Positions 22,020 to 33,128 of a stretch of 64,000 bases of DNA are shown here, piece after piece (positions within the stretch are counted from its first letter, which is position 1; each line of letters begins with the position of its first letter). The notes under the pieces were generated by a model. The model made no database searches, had not been told where the DNA came from, and was given only the letters and a program-made list of their open reading frames with translations. The position numbers were made by a program, and so were the translations under genes. The stretch lies in contig ML660211.1 in the NCBI GenBank assembly GCA_007570785.1, positions 3,476,633-3,540,632 of the forward strand, given 5' to 3'. Origin of the DNA: Antilocapra americana. Lineage: Eukaryota; Chordata; Mammalia; Artiodactyla; Antilocapridae.

Positions 22020-22670
22020 ATTACAAATCAGGACCAGTTAAATAAAGAGAGATTTGAGAGAGGTTTAAATGCAGAGTTCTTATTCCTCTCTTTGTGGAAA
22101 TTGGTTCTGTGTTCACCAACCAGGAGGCTCCAGTGAGTTCTAATGTCCAGACTTTTTGTTGAAGTCTTATTTCATTGGCTGGCTTGATTGAAAAATTGCC
22201 CATCTGGTTAAACTTAATCTCCAGCCTTCTGTCCCTAGAGGCTGGAATGGTTTAGAGTGCCAAGTCTCTAGTCATGGCGTTGGTCTCCCTGGTGACCAGC
22301 GACCATCGTGTGGCATCTCATTAAACTCACTGTGATGCAAGGGATTCCCTGGTCCCAGTGGTAAAGAAACCACCTGCAGTGAAGGAGACCTGGGTTTATC
22401 CGCTGGGTCAGGAAGATCCCCTGACATGGTAGCCCATTCTAATATTCTTGCCTGAAGAATCCAATGGACAGAGGGGTCTGGTGGGCTATATAGTTCATGG
22501 GGTTGCATAGTTAGAAGTAAGTGAAGTGACTGAGTACAAACACACCTACTCACTGTGGTCTAAAGGGTAATAAATAACAAAAACAATTCTAGTGCTTATA
22601 AAAGTCTCAGGATTTAGAGCTTTCCTCCTGAGAATCAGAGACAATGGTCAAATTTTTTATCATACAACAC
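22020..22670 (+). mobile_element. MaLR-like LTR, split by a SINE
   Basis: Blocks such as CACCAACCAGGAGGCTCCAG, TGTCCAGACTTTTTGTTGAAG, AATCTCCAGCCTTCTGTCCC, CCTGGTGACCAGC and, after the SINE, AAAAGTCTCAGGATTTAGAGC resemble an old mammalian MaLR/MLT1-type LTR read 5' to 3'. It is interrupted by the Bov-tA at 22341-22547. It begins directly after the L1 poly(A). Family name is from memory. Confidence 0.45.
22341..22547 (+). mobile_element. Bov-tA SINE
   Basis: Head GGGATTCCCTGGTCCCAGTGGTAAAG, Bov-A body and BovB-like end AGTTAGAAGTAAGTGAAGTGACTGAG. Flanked by ACTCACTGTGATGCAA (22325-22340) and ACTCACTGTGGTCTAA (22548-22563), a 16-bp target-site duplication with a few differences. Confidence 0.85.
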
Positions 22671-25600
22671 AAACTAAGTGGAATAAATAAGAAAGATAAG
22701 AAGAGAGGAATGAGGAAACATGGAGCTGGAAGGGTAAAACAAATGGTTTCTAAATCCTCTGGAGGACCCCTTGTAAAAGGCCAATATTTTTTCCATAACT
22801 TGTATGTTTACATTTTATATCCCACTCATGCTGATTAGGACACATACTTTTCAACTGAAATACATTCCAGGCGTTCCTTTTAATGGGTAAGGATAAGAAA
22901 GTGGGCAAGTGACTGAAATAAAATACCTTAACAATAAATGTAACAAGAAATTACAAAAAAAAGTATCATAAAGAGATTGATTCATGCTTTAGACTATGAA
23001 ATAGACTCTTATAATTCCATTTATTTTGTGAATTTGCAAAACATTCAGTTGCTAAAATAATACCTTTCATACACTCTTATCAATATTAATTACAATGAAA
23101 ATGACTATGTTTCCATGTGCTTCTCTCGTCCTATTATATATTATGTGTATTATAATATATATATATACACACTCATACATATTTATGTATATAAAATATG
23201 TGTACATAGCTGTGTATGTATATTTTAATATATATGTCTTTATCCACCATGTAAATGCAACACGCATTGGCTATAGAAAAATCATGACATAATCAATATA
23301 TCATATCTGGATTATAATTTACAAAATACATTTTTATTATTGCCAATTTAAACAAAGAAGCCTTTAGTATGCATTTCTAATGGTGAACAAAAAGGAAAGA
23401 TTTTTGGTATTTTCTGAGGTACATTTCTGAGATATCCAATAAAATACAATGGCCATTTTTAGTTAGGTTTTTTGTATTAATATAAAGTTATATTTAATTA
23501 TGTTCCATGATATATAAACAAATGACAGGTATTAATAAACAATGATTAATAAACAGGAACTGTTTTTCTGTTTTCTATATTTAAAAATACTAGCCTTCTT
23601 AAGGAGATTTTTATACCTCCTCAGCAGAAAATATTTTAGAAATTGCATTTAAAGTCAGGCTAGCACAGTAATTTTCACAGAAGCCAGGGTACCTAATGAC
23701 CATTGTAGCTGCATATAGTTACATCTGTCTCCAAGGTGCAAAATATGCACATTTTGAAATATATACATTTTGAAAAAAGTGACAGTTAATGAGATGAAAG
23801 CTTAATTAGAAGTAGAATTTCATGCAGTATGTGTGTGTAAGACTGGAATGAGCTGTTAAAAACTTTGAATTCTGGGTTCAGAATTTTATAATGTAGAAAG
23901 ATTACTTTTATGCTTGATGAAACTATTTACTGTGGTGACCCAACATAGATTAAATAGGTACATAAACTAAATCTATAATTTTTTGACCAGCATCCAGAAT
24001 GACTATGTTACAATTAGTGTATGACATGCTTTCAAAAATTACAAATGATTTAAAATTTCCTAAAAAATAAATATGGCTACAGGTCTTTTATTGATCTTAA
24101 AAGTAAGGTCTCTAGGGGAATAGATTTAAGAAAAATTAAAAATGAACATAAAAAATAGTAAATTAAAAGAAACTTTTGCATGTTTGTAAGATTACTCCCA
24201 GTGGCTGTAGCTTACTGTTGCCAGGAAACATACAGGAGCTTGGTATATTTATGAGAAAAAGGTATGGCTTTGCTAGAGTAAAAGGTAAAAATATTAGCAA
24301 ATGACATATGTATGCTTGTATTTCTAATTGTGTTTAGCATTGGATATATTTCATTATAAGTTATAAGAATGTGCTTTTATATGTCAGTATAATCTGTCAT
24401 TTACAATGCTTCCCACTTTCATTTTTGCGTCATAACATGTTATCTTGATTGTTCTCATTATTGTTGTTTTGTTTGTTTATAGCATCAGTACCTACAGAGA
24501 GAGCTTCACGGCATATGTACTCTTAGTAGAAGACACTTGATAGCTAGTCTCTTACTTAAAATAAGACTCAGAATTACTCTCTTGAAAAGTTATGATAGAA
24601 CTTTTCAAAATCACCTTATGGGAAACATAAATAAAAAGTCTAAATTTAAAATATTTAGGAATCAAACATAGAGAAACACACACAGTGAATTGTTAACTTT
24701 TGGAAACAGTGAGATACAATGACATGTAAGAGTATAGAAATCAATAGTGGAATTCTCTAGTGAGATTAAGAAATAAAATCATCCCAGTTTATCAAACGAT
24801 ACTATACTCATAGAGACATGTTTAAGTGACTAGAGATTCATATGTATCTTAGAACCAGAGATTACCCTAAGTGAAAGGAAAATGATTCAAAATACCTTTT
24901 ATGATGTTTTGTAGTAATTTACACACTCTGCATCCTTTTTATCTTCTGGATTACATCATTCATCCATCTATCCATAGTTCATCATGAAATAAATTGTGAT
25001 GTATATATAGATTCAGTGATAAATGAAATGATTCAAAAACCAATAACCTCAGTAGAATAAGCAACTACTGCTGTTTTTAAGACTAAAACATCCTGCAGGA
25101 AAGAAAAATTGGTTGCTGTCTCTTTCTTAGAATTCTGCAATTCAAGCACTTATTAGTAGACCTGTCATTATCTGCTTTATAGGTAGAGATGTCTTCACTT
25201 ATAGGTTTGATTACTGTTGTAGGCTCTTGGGGAACAATGAAAATAATTTTCATTGTTTTAGCATCAGTAGTTTTTAAAAATTTAGATCCTCACATGAAGA
25301 ATTTTTTTTTCAAAGAAAAATAATGAGTGTTCCTCCCAAGGCAAATGTTTTCTACAGTCTTTCTTATGGTCAACAGTGTTCTTCTGAATAATTCCAAGGA
25401 CAAGGAGTTCAATACTTTGTGAGGAAACTCATTTCATTGTTGGATAGTTCTAAGAGGGGAAAAAAACTACTTCATACTTTAGACAAATTTGCTTTATGTG
25501 TTGCTATTTTTGCATATGCCTTTTTTGTGTGTGATTTCTGAAGTAAAAAATGTGTGATCTTTTCTCCACTTCTTTTAGCTAGCCTTTCAAAGATGTATAA

Positions 25601-25724
25601 GTGGCTGTTCTCAGTTTAGTCTTTCTATGACCAGAATAAAAAGCCTTGCAGGCAACTGTACAGAAGCTGATGTACAGCTTCTGGCATCAGACTTGTTGGG
25701 TGTTAAACTGAGCTTCTTCATTTG
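22671..25724. other. AT-rich unique DNA, no gene seen
   Basis: About 3 kb of AT-rich sequence. A (TA)n/(TG)n-rich low-complexity patch lies at 23150-23240. I see no open frame with recognisable domains, no tRNA and no repeat I can name. Confidence 0.6.
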
Positions 25725-25915
25725 ACACCTAATTGGCTTTTCCCAGGTTACTTTCTAGTTCTAAAATTAAGATTTCTATGTTTAAAATGAGAATAAATTA
25801 CAACACTCTGCATCCTAGGGATGCTGTTTGGATTAAGTGGTATTAAAAGAACAAAAACAATCTTTGGTACAGAATATGAGCTTCATAAATGTTAGCTTCT
25901 CTGATTATAACTGCA
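25725..25915 (+). mobile_element. MIR SINE
   Basis: Diverged MIR: GTTTAAAATGAGAATAAATTACAACACTCTGCATCCTAGGGATGCTGTTTGGATTAAGTGG aligns with the MIR core region, and GGTACAGAATATGAGCTTCATAAATGTTAGCTTCT aligns with its 3' end. Confidence 0.65.
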
Positions 25916-26155
25916 GTTGAGTACACATTTCTTTCAGTAATATTTATAAGAAATTTTGGGGTAACATGCAAAGTAAAAATACAGCTTTTTAACACTGAAT
26001 AATCTGTCAATTTAGATTATTTAGCTATCATCTGTCCTTATTTAGTTATCAAATTCATTTGATTATTCTAGCAGCCTAACAAGAAATTAAGTTTTTATTA
26101 TTTAATTAGCTAATAGTTATTAATTAGCTGATTATTTCATTAACTAATAGTTCTT

Positions 26156-26944
26156 AGGGCTTCCATGATGATTCTTTTTTTTTTCTCTCCCTTTTATTGT
26201 TTTTGCCATACAATGCCATGATATCACTATGGGTTTACATATGCTCCCCCTCCAGAAACCCCTCTCTCCCCCCCGGGAAATCTCGATGCACCAGCCCCGA
26301 GAATCAATCCTGGGCTGGCGATTGATTAGACATATGATAATTAACATGTTTCAATGCCATTCTCCCATATCATCCCACCCTTTTCCTCATCCACAGAGTC
26401 CACGAGTCAATTCTATACATCTGCGTTCCTTTTGCTGTCTCGCATGTTGGGTTCTCGTTACTGTCTTTCTAAATTCCATATATATGCGTTAATATACTGT
26501 ATTGTTGTTTTTGCTTCTGGCTTACTTCACTCTGGATAATGGGCTCCAGTTTCGTCCATCTGAGTAGAATTGCTTCAAATGAATTTTTTTTTAATGGCTG
26601 AGTAATATTCCATTGTGTATATGTACCACAGCTTTCTTATCCATTCGTCAGTTGATGGGCATCTAGGTTGCTTCCATGTCCTGGCTATTGTAAACAATGC
26701 GGCGATGAACATTGGGGTACACGTGGCTCTTTCAATTCTGGTTTCCTCGGTGTATATGCCCAGCAGTGGGATTGCTGGGTCATATGGCAGGTCTATTTGC
26801 AGCTTTTTAAGGAACCTCCACACTGTTTTCCATAGTGGCTGTACTAGTTTGCATTCCCACCAACAGTGTAGGAGAGTTCCTTCCATGATGATTAAGTGGT
26901 AAAGAATCTTCTTGCCAGTGTAAGAGTCACAGGTTAGAGCCTCT
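26156..26944 (+). mobile_element. Bov-tA SINE head, split by an L1
   Basis: The head GGGCTTCCATGATGATT ends at 26173 and resumes at 26894 with AAGTGGTAAAGAATCTTC, then a diverged B-box area (CACAGGTTAGAGCC). Between lies an L1 with a perfect 14-bp duplication of the SINE's own bases. After the head the sequence passes directly into BovB ORF2 sequence rather than the usual Bov-A body. Confidence 0.7.
26174..26879 (-). mobile_element. 5'-truncated L1 inserted in a SINE
   Basis: About 0.7 kb of young L1 3' end: poly(A) seen as a T run at 26174-26183, a C-rich 3' UTR tract, then the ORF2 C-terminus (minus frame from about 26885 to 26575 encodes [15 protein letters not shown]). CTTCCATGATGATT flanks it at 26160-26173 and 26880-26893, a perfect target-site duplication. 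Confidence 0.9.
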
Positions 26945-27620
26945 TGATGAGAGTGAAAGAGGAAAGTGAAAAAGCTGGCTTGAAATTCAACCTTAAACAG
27001 AACTAAGATCATAGTCCCATCACTTCATGGCAAACCTTGGAAAAAGTAAAGCAGTGACAGATTTTATTCTTTTAGGCTCCAAAACCACTGTGGATAATGA
27101 CTGCAGACAATTTCTCCTTAGAAAAAAAGCTATGACAAACCTAGATAGCATATTAAAAACCAGAAACAGTACTTTGCTGACAAAGGTTCATATAGTCAAA
27201 GCTATGGCTTTTCCATTAGTCATGTGTGGATGTCAGAGTTGGACCATAAGAAGGCTGAGCACTGAAGAATTGATGCTTTCAAACTGTGGTGCTGGAGGAG
27301 ATTCTTGAGAGTCTCTTGGACAGCAAAGAGATCAAACCAGTCAATCCTAAAGGAAATCAACCCCTGAAGATTCATTGGAAGGATTGATGTTGGAGCTGAA
27401 GCTACAATACTTTAGCCACCTGATGTGAAAGGCCAACTCATTGGAAAATACCTTGAAGCTGGGGAAGATTAAGGGCAGGAGAAGAGGTTGACAGAGAGCG
27501 AAATGATTGGATGGCATCGTTGACTCAATGAACATGAGTTTGAGCAAACTCAGGGAGAGAATGGACAGGAAAGGCTGGCCTGCTACAGTCCATGGGGTCA
27601 CAAAGAGTCAGACATGACTC
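26945..27620 (+). mobile_element. BovB 3' fragment joined to a SINE head
   Basis: BovB from the ORF2 region after the RT core (AAGAGGAAAGTGAAAAAGCTGG) to the 3' end (AGAGTCAGACATGACTCAGC). Frames are broken (the longest is 27027-27308). It begins where the tRNA-like head at 26894-26944 stops, with no clear boundary sequence. Confidence 0.8.
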
Positions 27621-27761
27621 AGCAACTGAACAAAAGCAACAGTATTTTTAACAATAACTTTTAACTGTGTCTTTTCCTCTAAGTACCTTCAAATCTAATA
27701 ATAATTTTACATATGTTGCTGGAATTTAGTATCAAGCATACGGGTTCCATGATTTACCATG

Positions 27762-28145
27762 GCTGAGCACCAAAGAATTGATGCTTTTGAATGGTGGTGT
27801 AGGAGAAGACTCTTCAGAGTCCCTTGGACTGCAAGGAGATCCAACTAGTCCATCCTAAAGGAGATCAGTCCTGGTGTTCATTGGAGGGACTGATGTTGAA
27901 GCTGAAACTCCAGTACTTTGGCCACCTCATGCGAACAGTTGACTCATTGGAAAAGACCCTGATGCTGGGAAGGATTGAGGGCAGGAGGAGAAGGGGATGA
28001 CAGAGGATGAGATGGCTGGATGGCATCACCGACTCAATGGACATGGGTTTGGGTGGACTCTAGGAGTTGGTGATGGACAGGGAGGCCTGGCGTGCTGCGA
28101 TTCATGGGGTTGCAAAGAGTTGGACACAACTGAGCGACTGAACTG
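27762..28145 (+). mobile_element. BovB 3' fragment
   Basis: 5'-truncated BovB covering the end of ORF2 (GGCTGAGCACCAAAGAATTGATGC through AGGAGGAGAAGGGGATGACAGAGG) to AACTGAGCGACTGAACTGC. Similarity to the BovB consensus looks high, so it is probably younger than the neighbouring 26945-27620 copy. Confidence 0.85.
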
Positions 28146-29935
28146 CTAATGGTACTGATATTGCTTTATAAAATTGGGACACATAGACATAGTCTCAAGT
28201 TTCTACAAGATGATTAATATTGCTCCCAAATTCAGATGAATCAGAATATTTTTCAGTATCAAAAAACATACAGATTAAAATATTTACTATTATATTGATG
28301 TATTGTTACTGTAATACTATGGGAGAAGTATTTTAAAACCAAATACAATTTTATGAAATAAATTCAGTGAAATTCTGCTTTCTAAAAGTAAAAATTTCAA
28401 AAATCAAATGTTATTTAAAAACCTATAATTTTTGAATAATCTCAACATTTATCAACATTCATTTATTCTTCTGACTAATTACCTCAAAATTGGTGTCTCT
28501 CTTCTTTTCTTGATTGTATTATTTCCTTTGGAATTGTCCACAGATGAAGATTACCCCCCTCTACTACATTAGCATTTTCTACTCAAAGGCTGATTGCAAT
28601 CTTATGCAAAATGGAACTCACCAAAAATAGTTGAAAGGCAGAGAGAGCACTAAATAATTTATCTCAAATCACTCCAGATGTGGAAAGATGTCTTTGAAAT
28701 GCCAAATGCATGATTTTGAATGCCCTATTAATATATATTTAGTGGGTTGATGAGCTATATTATAATATAAATTGTGAATTGTTTGATGGGTTCTTCAACT
28801 TCAGTTCTAATTACAGTGAGTCAACTCTTGATTATCCATTGTAATAGGGGCATGAATAGTAGACATAAACAAAATCTACAGATTTTCCCCATATTTTTGA
28901 AAACCAGTAGTTTTGTTTTCCACATGCAGCCTTAAGCTGCCCCCCACATTCTTTCACCTTCTATTTTGAACAAATAAGTAATAAAATAAAATAAATTCTA
29001 TGCCAAGTGTAAGTTAGTCTACCTCTTATATTTATTAAATAGTACATGAATTTGTAAAATCTTACATGAAATCTCTGTATCCCACCAAAGACATGGAAAT
29101 ATGAAATATTAAAGATCATATTCCAATGATTCCACTGCACATTTGTGATATAGAATAATATGGAAAATTAAGTATTCAGAGGTATGATCATGTTAATTCT
29201 GGATACTTTCATTATGTATAGATAAACTTACGTTTTCACAGGTGGTACTAAATTTGGACATGTCTGAGCGTGTGCCCCAAGTATTTCTTCTTTCTGTTTG
29301 TTTGTGAAGCTCCAACTCCAACTCTAGGATAAAACCTAAAGCAAGGCTAACAGATTTAAAGAAAGTAAATAAGATAAATGCAAAGATGTTTCTACCGCTT
29401 TCTTTTCTCCAGAACTAGCAGCTAGAATAATAAGAAATATCCACAGAAAATTAAGATTTTAGTACATATTTTTCAAAGTGTTAATTCTGAAGATTTGGGA
29501 AATTCTTTAATAGCTGAGAAACCAGGCAGACGTTAAGAGGTCAGTGTTCAGTAATGTGCTGGAATATGCTTGTATAGATTTCTGAGAACTGACTCCTATT
29601 ATTTCAGGACTTTTGCCAGCAGCAATGCTATCTTAAAATAGACTATGGTAGAAATAGTTAAACCAATATTTGCAAAGTCTGTAAATCTGGTTTTGATGTT
29701 TTTTGTTTTAAGAGTAACCATCACTAGTACACAACTGTCAGCATTTGGCCAGTTCCTTATTTTTATATGGGGCTGTGAAGAAGGGAAATAATGAATACTC
29801 TTCTCCATAATAGAAAGAGTCAAGTTCTTTGTAAAAGCAGTAACCTTGTGAACTCCAAATTGTATTTAAGTGATTTAGCAAAAGTTATGCTTCCTGACAC
29901 TGTCAGTGTTTAAATAACTGGATCTTTTATTTCTC
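28146..29935. other. AT-rich unique DNA, no gene seen
   Basis: No recognisable gene or repeat. Short frames only, for example a minus-strand one at 29599-29823 without a recognisable domain. Confidence 0.6.
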
Positions 29936-30090
29936 AGATCGTACACTTCCCTGAAGACTCCTTCTCATAAGTTCTGTGCAGTCAAGATCGGTTATAAATG
30001 TAAATTCATCATGTCCAAAACAACTAACCCAGTTCCTGGCACATAATACCATTCAACAATATTTCATTAATTCAAAATTAATAAATGAAT
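29936..30090 (+). mobile_element. L2-like 3' fragment
   Basis: CCAGTTCCTGGCACATAATACCATTCAACAATATTTCATTAATTCAAAATTAATAAATGAATTG resembles the L2 3' end (…GCCTGGCACATAGTAGG…AATATTTGTTGAATGAATG). Diverged and short. Confidence 0.5.
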
Positions 30091-30192
30091 TGCTCAAAAT
30101 TAGATCCTCTGAGTTCTAGTCTAAGTCTTGCAAGCCTGCTGGCAACCAGTACTCATTTAAATAGATTCCTAAATCAAACACTAAGAGGTCTG

Positions 30193-30402
30193 GTGGTGAT
30201 TTAGTTTCTAAGTCATGTCTGACTCTTTGCGACTGCATGGACTGTAGTCCACCAGGCTCCTCTGTCCATGGGATTTCCTAGGCAAGAATACTAAAGTGGG
30301 TTGCCATTTCCTTCTCCAGGGAATCTTCTCAAACCAGGGATTTAACCTATGTCTCCTGCATTGCAGGCAGATTCCTTGCCACTAAGTCAGAAGGGAAGCT
30401 CA
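30193..30402 (-). mobile_element. Bov-tA SINE
   Basis: Minus-strand SINE with body (CTCCTCTGTCCATGGGATTT), B-box region and head at the right end. AAGAGGTCTG occurs at 30183-30192 and 30403-30412 as a 10-bp target-site duplication. Confidence 0.9.
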
Positions 30403-30412
30403 AAGAGGTCTG

Positions 30413-31100
30413 AAATCTGTTAATAAATTTAATCTGATTTAAATAATCTGTAATACTTGAAGTTGATCCTAATACTGTGTGAATGGGATTCTGTCTGTTC
30501 TCTGTGTTCTGTATGTAATTGCATACCTGCCTATTTGCCTCCTCTTCTTCCTCATGGTCTTTATGTTTTTCCAAGTGTCTGTTCAGTTGCTGTTTTCAGA
30601 CACATCTTAGACTGATTAATCGTTTACTGTCCAGTCCAAAAGAAGAAACAGTTAAAAGAAAACTTAAAAAAATCCTTTCTAGTTTGTTCCAGTGTTAACA
30701 CAAGAAAATTCACAATGTTACAATGAACACATGAAAAAGAGAATGCAGGTTTTCTCCCAGTGGTTTGACAGATCTTCATTTTTCATTGAAAAGTAGTTTA
30801 GCAGCCAAGATACACTTTTTGCCACCCTGCTGAGCCTTTACCAGCTCACCTTTGCTCTTCTGCAGAACAGTCATCAGGGTCTATAAGAGGGAGACTAAGC
30901 TGGCACCTTTGTTATTGCCCCAGAGTTATGTAGCTTGTTCTCATCCCCTACTGTTTCCAGTTAAATTATCAAGTAATTCCTGACACTACCCATCTGACTG
31001 ATGCTGGAGAACTGACAAATTTCCCGTAGATTATGTCAAATTGAAGTAAGCACACAGGAGGCAGGGTGAAAGGATTTCAGTTTCAGGATAAGGGAAATAG
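30413..31100. other. Intergenic DNA, no gene seen
   Basis: No gene or nameable repeat. The minus-strand frame at 30347-30574 overlaps the SINE head and is not convincing. Confidence 0.5.
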
Positions 31101-31148
31101 TAAAGAAGTGATCATAAGCTTTTCAGTTTCATGTAGTCCAACTTGTAT

Positions 31149-32553
31149 ATATATATTTTTTAAATTTTCTTTATTGTGTTGGTTTTGCCATACATTGACA
31201 TGAATCCGCCATGGGTTTACATATGCTCCCCCTCCAGAACCCCCCTCCCTCCTCCCTCCCGATTCCCTCCCCCTGGGTCATCCCAGTGCACCAGCCCCAA
31301 GCATCAGACCTGGGCTGGCGATTGATTTCACATATGATAATTAACATGTTTCAATGCCATTCTCCCATATCATCCCACCCTTGCCCTCTTCCACAGAGTC
31401 CATGAGACTGTTCTATACATCTGCGTTTCTTTTGCTGTCTCGCATGCAGGGTTCTCGTTACCATCTTTCTAAATTCCATATATATGTGTTAGAATACTGT
31501 ATTTTTTGTTTTTCCTTCTGGCTTACTTCACTCTGGATAATAGGCTCCAGTTCCATCCACCTGAGTAGAACTGATTCAAATGAATTTTTTTTAATGGCTG
31601 AGTAATATTGCATTGTGTCTATGTACTACAGCTTTCTTATCCATTCGTCAATTGATGGGCATCTAGGTTGCTTCCATGACCTGGCTATTGAAAACAATGC
31701 GATGATGAACATTGGGGTACAGGTGGCTCTTTCAATTCTGGTTTCCTGGTGTGTATGCCCAGCAGTGGGATTGCTGGGTCATATGGCAGTTCTATTTGCA
31801 GTTTTTTTTTAACGAATCTCCACACTGTTCTCCATAGTGGCTGTACTAGTTTGAATTCCCACCAACAGTGTAAGAGGGTTCCCTTTTCTCCACATCCTCT
31901 CCAGCATTTATTGCTTGTAGACTTTTGTATGGCAGCCATTCTGACTGGTGTAAAGTGGTACCTCATTGTGGTTTTGATTTGCATTTCTCTGATAATGAGT
32001 GATGTTGGGCATCTTTTCATGTGTGTGTTAGCCATTTTTATGTCTTCTTTGGAGAAATGTCTGTTTAATTCTTTGGTCCACTTTTTGATTGGGTTGTTTA
32101 TTTTTCTGGAATGGCGCTGCAGGAGTTGCTTGTATATTTTTGAGATTAATTGTTTGTCCGTTGCTTCATTGGCTATTATTTTCTCCCATTCTGAAGGCTG
32201 CCTTTTCACCTTGCTTATAGTTTCCTTTGTTGTGCAGAAGCTTTTAATTTTAATTAGGTCCCATTTGTTTATTCATGCTTTTATTTCTGATATTCTGGGA
32301 GGTGGGTCATAGAGGATCCTGCTTTGGTTTATGTCGGAGAGTGTTTTGCCTATGTTTTCCTCTAGGAGTTTTATAGTTTCTGGTCTATGATTAGATCTTT
32401 GATCCATTTTGAGTTTATTTTTATGTAGGGTGTTAGAAAGTGTTCTAGTTTCATTTTTTCACAAGTGGCTGTCCAGTTTTCCCAGCACCACTTGTTAAAG
32501 AGATTGTCTTTTGTCCATTGTATATTCTTGCCTCCTTTGTCAAAGATAAGGTG
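31149..32553 (-). mobile_element. Young 5'-truncated L1 nested in the old L1
   Basis: About 1.4 kb of ruminant-type L1: 3' UTR with C-rich tract (reverse strand) and the last ~300 codons of ORF2, including a minus-strand open stretch at 32209-31685 with the Cys-rich [17 protein letters not shown] block. It is inserted at ACTTGTAT of the older L1, whose sequence continues at 32554 with TATTTGCTTTTACTCCC. Confidence 0.8.
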
Positions 32554-32870
32554 TATTTGCTTTTACTCCCTTTGGTGTCACAGGCAAGAAATTTTTGCCA
32601 AGGCTAGTGTCAAGAAGCTTTCTGTTGTGTTTTCTAGAAGGTTTACATCTTCAGATCTTATAGTTCAGTCTTTACTCTGTTTTGAGTTTATTTCATGTAT
32701 GATGTAAGATTTTGGTTCAGATTTCATTCTTTTGGATTGGATATCAAGTTTCCCAATGACATCTGTTGAAAAGAGTATTTCACATTGTGAAACACTCTTC
32801 ACATGTGTTGAAAATCAGTTTACTGTAAATGTGTGGGTTTAATTGTAGGCTCTCTATTTTTTCCACTGGT

Positions 32871-32920
32871 GTATAAGTCTGTCTTTATGCTAGTGTATAA
32901 GTCTGTCTTTATACTGTTTT
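32871..32920. repeat. Short tandem duplication
   Basis: GTGTATAAGTCTGTCTTTAT occurs twice in succession, separated by GCTA, within the old inverted L1 part. Confidence 0.85.
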
Positions 32921-33128
32921 AATCAATGTACCTTGTAAAACATTTTGAATGAAAAATATTTCCAGACCACATATCTGGTAAGGACCTGATTCAAAGTCCA
33001 AAATATGTAAGAACTCCTACAATTCAATAGCAGATATAAATAAGTCAATAAGTCAAACAAAAAGTGGGCAAAAGTCTTCAAATATCTCTAAAATAAGACA
33101 CACAAAATACCAACATGTATGGATGTGA

